Below are positions 40,631-48,667 of a stretch of 48,667 nucleotides of DNA, one piece after another (positions within the stretch are counted from its first letter, which is position 1; every line of letters begins with the position of its first letter). The position numbers and the translations under genes are program-made. The stretch comes from Haplomitrium mnioides (lineage: Eukaryota; Marchantiophyta; Haplomitriopsida; Calobryales). The notes under the pieces are model-generated. The model had not been told where the DNA came from. It saw nothing but the letters and a program-made list of their open reading frames with translations, and ran no database searches. The stretch lies in NCBI GenBank assembly GCA_049999725.1, contig JBNGIS010032481.1, positions 1-48,667 on the forward strand, in the 5' to 3' direction.

Positions 40631-42019
40631 ATGATCACAAAAGGAAGTATGAGTGGCAAGATGTTCATATTAGATGTGAAGTCGCATGAAATTTTAGAAG
40701 CCATATTTCTACACGGTATAGGAGTTGTGTCAGACATATATGGATATGGCAAGAGAATTAGGCATGTTAATGTGCAAAGGTTGAGGAATATACAGAGCTC
40801 ATGGGTAGTTAGTGGGATGTCAAAGTTCAAAGTAGAAGGAATGCAGAAAATTTGTGAAGCTTGCCAGTTTGGCAAACATGCAAGCCAAGGATTCCCCCAT
40901 GATGCATATGTGGCAAGGAAGCCACTTGAGGTGGTACATTCAAATGTGTGAGGTCCAACAAAAAACAGAATCCATTGGAAGGTGTACATACTATGTGACC
41001 TTCATTGATGATTATTCTAGGAAAATTTGGAACTATTTCATGAAGCAAAAGAGTGAAGTGTTTGATCACTTCAAACATTTCTCAGTTATGGTGGAAAAAA
41101 AAAGAAAGGGCAGCAAATCAAATGCTTAAGATCAGACGGTGGAGGAGAATATTTCTCCACAAAATTCTGCACCTACCTGTAGAGAGAAGGAATCAAAAGG
41201 CAGCAAACATACAGGTATACACATCAACAAAATGGAGTTGATGAGAGGAAGAGCCAACACATAGCAGAGGTGGCAAGGGTATTGATGAATGAGAAAAATA
41301 TGTCATATTATTATTGGGCAGAAGCAGTGTCTACTGTTATTTATACTATGAATCGAACCCCTATAGCTGCAATTCATTTTATGATGCTAGAAGAGAAGTT
41401 TACACAAAGACGTGCAAACATTTCACACTTAAAAGTGTTTGGCTGCATTGTTGGTATACATGTACCAGCTGAGACACGCAACAAATTAGACTCAAAAGTT
41501 GAGACATGTGTTTTCATTGGATATTCAAATGAGCAGAAGGGGTACATGTGCTACTGTCCCACTACTTGCATGCTGAGGGTGAGTAGAGATGTAGTATTTG
41601 ATGAGTTAAGTACTTGGTATAGGAAAAAATTGGTGGATGACACAAGTGAGACAAATGAGAAGCAGGTTGTGCAAGAACCAACTCAACAAACTCAAGTTTT
41701 GACTGGACCTCAAGGTGAAGGCAACAACAGTGGCAACACTAGTATATGGCAAAGAAGGTTGCGCAGAAATTTGAAGCAGTATAACTCTCAATCTGAAATG
41801 TCTCTAGGCGAAGGAGGTAGTGGTGATTCTGAAAATCTGGATGAAGAATTGAGATTACTCTCAGCTTTAATATCAAGCCAAAAACAAAAGGAGTGGCAAG
41901 TACAAAGCACACCTTTGCGTAGAATTGATAGGGTGAAGTACCTTGTAGACATGTTGATACACAAAGGAGTGTTTGCAACACATCATGCATACATGGTGCA
42001 AGTGATCATTGAGAAGTAA
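40631..42019 (+). pseudogene. int: Copia integrase, broken
   Basis: The GAG-pre-integrase zinc region is in 40631-40951, with IRHVN and CEACQFGK as the HHCC end. In the core the first catalytic position reads VHSNV, Asn for Asp (G-to-A), followed by a stop in place of a likely Trp. The second Asp is kept in FIDDYSRKIW (frame 40854-41129). After a frameshift, HQQNGVDERK (about 41223-41252) holds the Glu. The 249-codon open piece 41270-42019 covers the core end and the C-terminal extension (YYWAEAVSTVIY, then HLKVFGC and CVFIGYS). This is the longest open copia piece. Confidence 0.83.
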
Positions 42020-42024
42020 CCGGT

Positions 42025-42560
42025 TATATTTGAGGATGCTATAGGAGATGAGAGATGAGAAGCTGCAATGGTAGAAGAGATGGAAGCTCTTCACAAAACC
42101 CAGACTTGAGAGCTGGTCAATTTACCTCAACGGAAGAAAGCCATCGGATGCAAATAGGTCTACAAGTTGAAGAGGAGTGAAGATGGCAACATAAATAGAT
42201 TTAAGGAAAGGTTTGCTGCCAAGGAGTATGCCTAGACTCAGGGGATAGATTGTGATGAGACTTTCAGCCTTGTAGCAAGAATGACAACCATTCCAGAAGT
42301 TATAGCATAGGTTGCATAAAAAAAGTGGACTTTGCAACAAATGGACGTAAGAAACACATTTTTGCATGGGGAGCTTGAAGAGGAGGTGTACATGGTACAA
42401 CCACCTGGTTTTATTGATATGGAGCATTCAGATCAGGTATGCAAGCTGAAGAAGGCACTATATGGTTTGAAGCAAGCACCTCGAGCATGGCCTCACAAGA
42501 TAGACGGTTATCTTGTTTTGGTGGGCTTCAAGGTGTCAGAGGCAGATGATAGGAGGGAGT
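42025..42560 (+). pseudogene. pol: Copia reverse transcriptase, YVDD region deleted
   Basis: The RT N-terminal part (KKAIGCK, then a stop where Trp is expected, then VYKLKR) is followed by [15 protein letters not shown], containing the first catalytic Asp. PPGF, then [18 protein letters not shown], lies at about 42440-42490. After KVSEADD (about 42550) the sequence jumps to the block preceding LLQQKFDMKDLG. The stretch with YVDDM, the main catalytic pair, is absent. Confidence 0.82.
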
Positions 42561-43440
42561 GAGCAAGGTATTGCTGAAGTGAAGAAATTGTTGCAACAAA
42601 AGTTCGATATGAAGGATCTTGGTGAGTTGCGACGTTTCCTTGGAACTGAAGTGATAAAAAACAGAGAAGGGAATGTGGATGATCCAGAGGCAGTATGCCT
42701 TGGATATGCTGGCCAAATATGGCATGACAGGTTGCAAACCGATTGCAACTCCCTTAGATCAGAATACAAAACTGATTGGTCATGAAGTAGAGTTGATTGA
42801 GGATCCAACAGGGTTCAAGTAGATGGTAGGTAGCCTGATTTACATCACCATCACCAGACCAGATTTGAGTTATGCTATAGGTCTAGTAAGTTAGTTCATG
42901 CAAGTACCAAGGAAGCAGCATTTGGATGCAGTGTGCAAAATGTTTCGGTACATAAAAGCTACACTTCATTTTAGGTTGTTTTATGACAGCAACAACAAAT
43001 TTCAGCTTGTTGGTTTCATAGATGTAGATTGAGCAGGAAGTGTCAGTGATATGAGGTCTACTAGTGGTTTTGTATTTTCATTTAGAAGTGCTGGAATCAT
43101 CTAGAGCAACGAAATACAACCTACAGTTGCTTTATTGAGTACGGAGGATGAGTACAGAGGGGCAGCCATGGCCACATGTGAGGTAATGTGGCTATTGAAG
43201 CTATTGCAGGATTTGGATAACAGAGTGGAGGAACCAATGAAGGTTCATTGCGACAACATCAATAGTATTCAGTTGGCTAACAATCCTATTTTTCATGCAC
43301 GTTCAAAGCACATTGAGTTGCTTTATCATTTTGTAAGAGAGAAGTTGTTGTCTATGGTGATTGATTTGCTATACATCAGCACTGAAGGGTGAGTTGTTGA
43401 TATTTTTATGAAGGCATTGGGAACCGAAAAGCAACAGAAA
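42561..43440 (+). pseudogene. pol: Copia RT end and RNase H
   Basis: KFDMKDLGELRRFLGTEV (about 42603-42660) is the RT thumb start. SLIYITITRPDLSYAIG follows near 42830-42880. RNase H comes next, with a stop in DVD-stop-AGS (Trp to stop, G-to-A). The open piece 43135-43392 has STEDEYRGAA and HCDNINSIQLANNP, including RNase H acidic residues. The C-terminal segment ends next to the polypurine tract. Confidence 0.8.
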
Positions 43441-43473
43441 TTCAGAAAGCAACTTGGTGTACAGATGTTGAGC

Positions 43474-43484
43474 TTGAGGGGGAG
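43474..43484 (+). other. Copia polypurine tract
   Basis: TTGAGGGGGAG sits immediately upstream of the 3' LTR and gives a firm LTR start at 43485. Confidence 0.85.
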
Positions 43485-43698
43485 TATTAAATTATTGAGC
43501 TCTGATAGGCTGCTAGGCTAAGCTGGCAGTCCCCTTAGTTTAGTTTGGGTTAGTCTTATACTTGGGGTAGATTGGAGTTGTGAGAGAGCACTCCTTTATA
43601 TAAATTGCACCATTTCATGCTTGTATGATGTATTGCATTTCTTCCATCAGTTGGTTGCATGCGAGTTTGTGTTTGATGCACAACGTATAATTTTGACA
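43485..43698 (+). repeat. Copia 3' LTR
   Basis: 214 bp, TATTAAATTATTGAGC to TTTTGACA, with TATATAAAT at 43597-43605. By eye it differs from the 5' LTR at well over one position in ten plus several indels, so the insertion is old. Confidence 0.88.
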
Positions 43699-44520
43699 GT
43701 TATAGCAAGCCAACAACAAACAAACATGGCAATGGAAGAGATGGTGAAAATACAACTACAACAAGATAATGGATAAGGAAGTTGAGAAACATTGCTTCAA
43801 AAGATGAGTAAGTCGTGCAAAGTTGAGCCTTATGGAGGAAGTGGCATGTTTGGTGTTGTAGAAGGGTGGGTTTATCAAATATAGGCTCATATGTCACACT
43901 ATCTGGATGTTTTGGATTTGGAAAAAGGATTATTTGCAAGGTTATTTTTAGTCGAGTATGCATCTATTTGACTACAAGAATGGGAGCGACAAAAGAATGC
44001 ACGAAGAGAACAGCTTTTGTGGAGCACTCTAAAAGAAGGTTTGCTACAAATTTTCAAAATGGTAGACTCTCTATTAACCAAGCTTTGGGAGTTAGAGCAA
44101 CAAGGAATCGTTGCAAGGTACATTGAGTTGTTTTGAAGCTTATAAGTCCACATTGAAGATATGAGTTTAGCCGATGCCCTTGATGAATTTCCACAAAGAT
44201 TGAGAAGAAAAATTTGAGGGGAAGTCATTATGCACAACCCAAAGGATGTTAATGAAGCCATCTCGTTTGTTTAAAGAATTGAAAGAACACTAAGGATTGT
44301 GCAAACATGAGGGAATTATGGCCCCACATCTATGGAGTTGGGAAATATGAGAAGGAGAGATTTGATTTGCCCAAATCACCAACAAGAAGGGTTACAAAAT
44401 GCTACAGATAGGAGGATGGAAGAGAGGCAAGAAATTAGAACATGTTACAATTGTGGCCAAATAGAACACATTGCACCAAATTCTGGAGTAGTAAAACACA
44501 ATCAAGGGCGAGTGTTTTGA
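43699..44520 (+). pseudogene. gag: A3 gag, main part after copia
   Basis: Resumes with IASQQQTNMAMEEMVKI, as in A1 and A2 after the same point. The capsid region contains LQEWERQKNARREQ, then LWELEQQG and HNPKDVNEAISF. The zinc knuckle in the open piece 44332-44520 is CYNCGQIEH with His kept, but the last Cys is Ser. Stops occur in the first half (for example at 43771, 43882 and 43969) and frames change near 44060. Confidence 0.78.
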
Positions 44521-44659
44521 TGACCTCTTCATAATATCAACAATGAAGGAGACCAAGAATGTCAGAGAAACGATGGGCACCAATAAAAAAAACCTCATGA
44601 TTTTGCTGGGATGAAGAAGAAAGACGAGAAAAAAAGTCGAAAAAAATAGAGGACTAATT

Positions 44660-45090
44660 ATGGTTGATAGGTGGATGAAAGGATCTCCAATAAAGGTTTT
44701 GGTGGATTCGAGAGCATAAGAAAATTATTTATCACAAGCAACACCATTAAAATTGATGTTTCCCTTTGAGGAAGAAGAGTACGAGGTGGTTGAAATGGCA
44801 AATGGCCAAAGTGAGCCAATTGAAAGGTTGTCTCAAAGTATAATTTTACATATGAGCAACTATCAAGAAAAGCTTGAATGGAATTAGCAAGATTTGATGC
44901 AATTCTAGGAATGAAGTGGTTGAGAAAACATAACCCGCAAGTGGATTGGCAAAAGAAAACACTCATAACATCTCAATGGAATATTTCGAGAGATCGAGTA
45001 CAACCTCATTCAAAGCAATTGTCTCTATATGTGATTGGGGCAAAGTCAGTAAAAAAACAAGATGTGGTGTTTTTAAGACTCGTACGTGAG
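44660..45090 (+). pseudogene. pro: A3 protease, active-site Gly lost
   Basis: The active-site segment reads VLVDSRA followed by a stop (about 44697-44720), with Gly changed to Arg as in A4. The C-terminal half, ILGMKWLRKHNPQVDWQ, lies in the open piece 44878-45150. The piece runs into RNase H without any RT between them. Confidence 0.72.
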
Positions 45091-45627
45091 GTCAATAAAC
45101 CTCTACTCTATTTGGAAACACAAAAAGAGCTTTCCAAAAGGCAAATTTGATGAGCGGAAAGGCGACAACGCTTTCATGTGAAGATGGTGTATATGGAAGG
45201 AAAATGACAAATTGCAAATGCTTTGACCCGCATGCTTCAACTCAACATCTTGTCAGAATACGCAATTCATTCTACATAGTAGACAAAAATGTTGGCTCTA
45301 GTCAAGAAAGATGAAGAGATCATTGTTGCACAACAAAAAAAGTTGGTAAAAATGCTAAGAGGTTTGATTTTCTTCCAAGACATAGCATGGATCCCTAATA
45401 GTATCAAGCTTCACTTTGAAGTTTTGCATGAAGTACATGATTATGCAATTGGTGGACATGTTGGAATTGAGAAGACATTGGACAATCTTCAACGTGTTTA
45501 TTATTGGTTTAACATGCACCAAGATGTGGAGGCATATATTAAGAGTTGTTTGGCTTATCAACTTTTAAAAGAAATCAACCAATCTTTAACGCGAGGCTTA
45601 TTACAACCACTTCCCATCCTCAACTAA
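45091..45627 (+). pseudogene. int: A3 RNase H end and integrase zinc finger
   Basis: Begins at the deletion joint with NKPLLYLETQKELSKRQI, the RNase H end. In the open piece 45289-45627 (112 codons) the HHCC region has HDYAIGGHVG with both His, but the second Cys is Tyr (CLAYQ). Compared with A2, roughly 1.25 kb covering all of RT is missing at the joint. Confidence 0.78.
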
Positions 45628-46575
45628 CAATGAGAACATGCGAGTATGGATATTAATCCATATTCGTCCAACGACCAAGTCACTGATAACACATAAGTTA
45701 GCTGGCATTTATTTGGAAGCAATGTACTTTTATCATAGTCTCTGCAAAGTAATTATTTTTGATCGCAAGACTCAACTCACTAGTGTATTTTGGTGTAGAA
45801 TATTTGGTCTTTCAAAAACCAAATTAGTCATGCCTACTATTTACCACCCTATGGGATTGGCTACTACCTCTTGTAGAGTTCTCTTAGAATAGCTCTATCA
45901 ACAGTTCCACAAGAGCCATACCTTTCTTTTTTTATGTATGGTGAACATCCAACCACAATCTCTAGTCTTCAACATGCATCACCGCCAACCTCAAAGAGCC
46001 TAGCTGCTAATGATTTTCTTCATCGTCTACACTACGGCATTCGACAAGCCAAGGAAAACTTGAAGCTACTCGTAATCGACAGTAGCAATATATTGATGCT
46101 TATTGTTGAGAGGCAATATTTGCTGTAGGTAACCAAGTCTAGCTCTCCACTTCTAATCTTCTTTGCTTCATTCTCATAAGCTTAAAGCTCACTTTATTGG
46201 TTTTTTTTCTATCTCTACTCATATTGGAGAAGTGGCCTATTACTTGGTTTTACCTTCTTACATAAATATTCATCTAGTATTTCATATCTCTTTATTGTGG
46301 GTTTTTATTCCTTGTTTTTCCTCTTTTACAAGTATATAGAAACTCTATCTACCGCTTGAACTTATTGATGGTCATAAAGAGTTTGAGGTTAAACAACTCT
46401 TGAAGAAATGTACACGACACTGTGGCCGTCGTAAGATTGTGGAATATTTCATTGGAAAGACTATCCTCTTTACAAAGCTACTTGGGAGCCATTGGAGAAT
46501 TTGGTCTATGCATCTGCATTTGTTCACTATTTTGAGAATTCTCTGACTTGCAACAAGGATGTTGCCTCTTGAAAC
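45628..46575 (+). pseudogene. int: A3 integrase core, C-terminus and chromodomain, broken
   Basis: Near 45652 the MDI block is joined directly to IHIRPTTKS, skipping about 75-110 bp present in A1. The open piece 45638-45892 contains the second Asp region (IIFDRKTQL). The catalytic Glu region is lost in a further gap after YHPMG. 45934-46128 continues the core end. The chromodomain is spread over frames from about 46360 to 46540 (for example EFEVKQLLKK). Its end is close to the polypurine tract. Confidence 0.72.
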
Positions 46576-46585
46576 GAGGGAGGAT
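46571..46585 (+). other. A3 polypurine tract
   Basis: GAAACGAGGGAGGAT lies directly before the 3' LTR (TGTAGTGG at 46586). Confidence 0.75.
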
Positions 46586-47153
46586 TGTAGTGGTCACTAA
46601 ATTTAGCAAGAAATAACTAAAAATAGAAGTAAGATATAGAGTAAACTATGTCTAGAAAGCTATTACTAAGTTAGAGTATCAAAACGTGATATTATAGAGA
46701 GAATGACACGTGGCAATAAGAGAGAAAGTCAACGAATCAAAGTGAAAGAGAAAGTCTAGAAAGACTAATTTATATTAGGGTAAGTACACGTGGCAAGTGG
46801 AGGATTAAAGCAAATAGAAGGTTCTAAGATAAGTAGATGTAGAAGAAGGAGAACTAAAGAGAAATATAAGGTTCTAAAGGTAAAGACATATGGCAGAAGG
46901 AGAATAAAAGTAAATGGTGGTCCAATTAGTGAGAGAGGTAAAAAGATGGTCCAATTAGAAGAGGACAGAAAAGGAACCAATGGGGTTCCTCCACCTATGT
47001 AAGCAAAATAATTTCCACTTAGTATATAAAGAAGCGAGAGTGCCTTGTTGGACGTCTCTTATATTTTTGGGTTTTGAAGTTTCTTATGCGCTACTCTTGT
47101 ATTTGTTGTGCTTGTGCTAACTTGTATGTGCAATGTATGTGTGTAGTGCTACA
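46586..47153 (+). repeat. A3 3' LTR
   Basis: 568 bp, TGTAGTGGTCAC to GTGCTACA. TATATAAA at 47023-47030 is the core promoter candidate. It matches 30986-31557 along its length. CATAG (47154-47158) is the right target duplication. Confidence 0.9.
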
Positions 47154-48120
47154 CATAGTGCAAGCATATGCAAGCTGAAGCATATTTTTGGTTTTTTTTC
47201 CCGACATAGATTTTGAGAGCTCGTCTTACACTAGCTGACTATTTAGAGCCTCATTTAATCACTTTTGTATGAGCATTCTTCTTTTTGTTTTTGTTGCTCA
47301 TTCAAGTATTTGTTATTATTCTTTTTTTCTTTGACATCCTTCAATGCTTTGCTCATCATCACCTACATTTTTTGTTGCATTTCAAATTTGTGTAGTGCCT
47401 ACAAAAGTGCCTAAATTTTTGGCTATAGATTTCTTCTTCTGTCTCTCTTTTGCAAGACAAACGCATTTGCTACCTTCATTCAAACATTGTAGGTTTGAAC
47501 TTTGATTTCTTCTTTGAGTTTCTCCCTTTTGTTTTTTGCAGGATGTAGGTTTGAGTTTCATATTTTGTACGTTTGAGTCGCTTTGTATAACTTATTTGAT
47601 TGATTCTCCCTTCCATTTTCATAGGTCACAGATATTCTTCCTCTTTCTACTTCTGACACAAGTTTGTGCAACTTTTTTTTAATTAAACTTCCATTTTCTA
47701 CTAGTATCTTCTAAGTTATGTTCTTTGATTTATTCTTACTTTCTTGATATCTGTGAGAATTTAACAATTGATCATCATTTTCTCCCATCTTCTTACTTTG
47801 AACACAATTCTTTATTATTTCTTTTGAGTTTGATTCTTCCTCACTTCAAGCACAGTTCTCAATTCTTTCCTTCAACGTATTGCAAATCTCTTTCAATCAA
47901 AATCATCATCTCGCATCGGCAAGTACTTAATTGAGTAGATTTTGAACCTCTCTTTTGCATCCTTTAAATTTCTTCTTCCCATGTTTCTTGCCTTTTTTTT
48001 TTGCATAACGCACATTTGTGAGAGCATTTTTTGAGTTGCTAAACTACAAAATCGGCTCACTCTTTGAAACTATTCATGAGTTTATCCCCCCTTCCCTCAT
48101 GTTCGCAAAGCTCCTTTTAA
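47154..48120. other. T-rich non-coding tract, right half of the A3 target locus
   Basis: No gene recognised. T- and C-rich plus strand with words similar to the tract left of A3. A segment at about 47590-47650 (ttgattgattctccctt, then attcttcctc) looks like a diverged copy of the 124-bp unit that forms the array further right. The open frame 47725-47934 has no recognisable family. Confidence 0.4.
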
Positions 48121-48126
48121 TTGAAC

Positions 48127-48667
48127 TTTCTTTTTCGCAAGAAATAGACATTCTTCAACTTCATCATCAAACATTGCATACATTCTTTGACTTGACTCGG
48201 CTTCTGCTTTCTTCATGTTGCTAAGTACAACTTATTCGATTGGTTCTACCTTTCTTTTTCGCAAGAAATAGACATTCTTCAACTTCATCATCAAACATTG
48301 CAGACATTCTTCAACCAGACTCGACTTCTGCTTTCTTCATGCTGCCAAGTACAACTTATTCGAATGGTTCTCCCTTTCTTTTTCGCAAGAAATAGACATT
48401 CTTCAACTTCATCATCAAACATTGCAGACATTCTTCAACCAGACTCGACTTCTGCTTTCTTCATGCTGCCAAGTACAACTTATTCGAATGGTTCTCCCTT
48501 TCTTTTTCGCAAGAAATAGACATTCTTCAACTTCATCATCAAACATTGCAGACATTCTTCAACCAGACTCGACTTCTGCTTTCTTCATGCTGCCAAGTAC
48601 AACTTATTCGAATGGTTCTCCCTTTCTTTTTCGCAAGAAATAGACATTCTTCAACTTCATCATCAAA
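48127..48667 (+). repeat. 124-bp minisatellite, runs past window end
   Basis: The word gcaagaaata recurs at 48137, 48261, 48385, 48509 and 48633, exactly 124 bp apart. The first unit differs from the others at several positions, and the later ones appear identical by eye. Since 124 is not a multiple of three, the same 73-codon open frame appears at 48298 and 48422 in different frames. These frames are by-products of the repeat and not genes. The array continues beyond 48667. Confidence 0.92.

Larger units (their letters stand above)
37273..43698 (+). mobile_element. Ty1/copia element inserted in A3 gag
   Basis: 6.43 kb including a nested solo LTR. LTRs lie at 37273-37511 and 43485-43698, with a primer-binding site, a long purine-rich leader, gag, protease, integrase, RT, RNase H and a polypurine tract. 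Integrase precedes RT, which is the Ty1/copia order. The flanks ACTAT (37268-37272) and GTTAT (43699-43703) are a decayed duplication, and A3 gag is continuous across the element. Every gene has premature stops. Confidence 0.93.
30986..47153 (+). mobile_element. Family A chromovirus A3, host of nested insertions
   Basis: Both LTRs are present (30986-31557 and 46586-47153), with primer-binding site, leader, gag, protease remnant, RNase H/integrase remnants, a degraded chromodomain and a polypurine tract. B1 (31754-36743) interrupts the leader, and a Ty1/copia element (37273-43698) interrupts gag. Without these insertions and their duplicated bases the element would be about 4.7 kb. It also has internal deletions that removed the whole RT and part of the integrase core, so it was or became non-autonomous. 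Confidence 0.9.

Noticed and set aside
30986-47153. Endogenous pararetrovirus in place of LTR retrotransposons
   Set aside because: Integrase, chromodomains, paired LTRs, primer-binding sites, polypurine tracts and 5-bp target duplications are all present. No movement or coat protein region was seen.
48298-48643. Two identical 73-residue open frames as duplicated genes
   Set aside because: They are the same frame repeated by the 124-bp minisatellite. The period is not a multiple of three and there is no gene structure around them.
1-48667. tRNA, rRNA or other structured RNA genes
   Set aside because: No cloverleaf with matching box A and box B motifs and no rRNA-like segment was recognised by reading. 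The tRNA-related strings found are primer-binding sites next to LTR ends.

Overview
This window looks like intergenic heterochromatin of a large, repeat-rich plant genome. The sequence is AT-rich. It contains plant-type chromodomain Ty3/gypsy elements (chromoviruses), a Ty1/copia element, the 3' end of an L1-type LINE, and LTR elements primed by initiator-Met tRNA-like sites. I found no intact host gene, rRNA, tRNA or CRISPR array. Almost every coding stretch is a decayed retrotransposon gene. Species cannot be fixed from the sequence.

Layout. 1-1042: LINE 3' end with a still-open reading frame and an A tail. 1043-7847: two head-to-tail, truncated copies (A1, A2) of chromovirus family A, joined without LTRs. 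7848-13400: unassigned block holding two 24-bp palindromic arrays and smaller relatives. 13400-16838: minus-strand, truncated copy of chromovirus family B (B3). 16841-17701 and 23174-23945: a plus-strand B copy (B2), split by a complete minus-strand family A element (A4, 17702-23173). 23946-30985: unassigned block with two more degenerate arrays, a solo family B LTR (27983-28459) and local duplications. 30986-47153: a family A element (A3) with both LTRs. It was interrupted first in its leader by a complete family B element (B1, 31754-36743) and also in gag by a Ty1/copia element (37273-43698). The copia element was itself hit by a family B element that is now a solo LTR (39563-39952). 47154-48667: continuation of the A3 target locus, ending in a 124-bp minisatellite that runs off the window.

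How it fits together. Five insertion events (six with the solo LTR at 27983) can be delimited by TG..CA-type LTR ends and 5-bp target-site duplications. The duplications of the structurally older insertions (A3, A4, copia) each differ at two positions, and those of B1 and the solo LTR inside copia are perfect. Every mismatch is a transition. Together with copia gag stop codons that are all explainable as C-to-T or G-to-A changes, this indicates decay by deamination of methylated cytosine. No element here appears autonomous. RT and integrase catalytic residues are substituted or deleted in most copies where I could read them.

The part least explained by known families is a set of tandem arrays in 7.9-13.0 kb and 24.0-27.4 kb. 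They differ in period (about 24, 30, 38-40 and 83-97 bp) but share a self-complementary, alternating purine-pyrimidine core close to ATGCGCGCAT.
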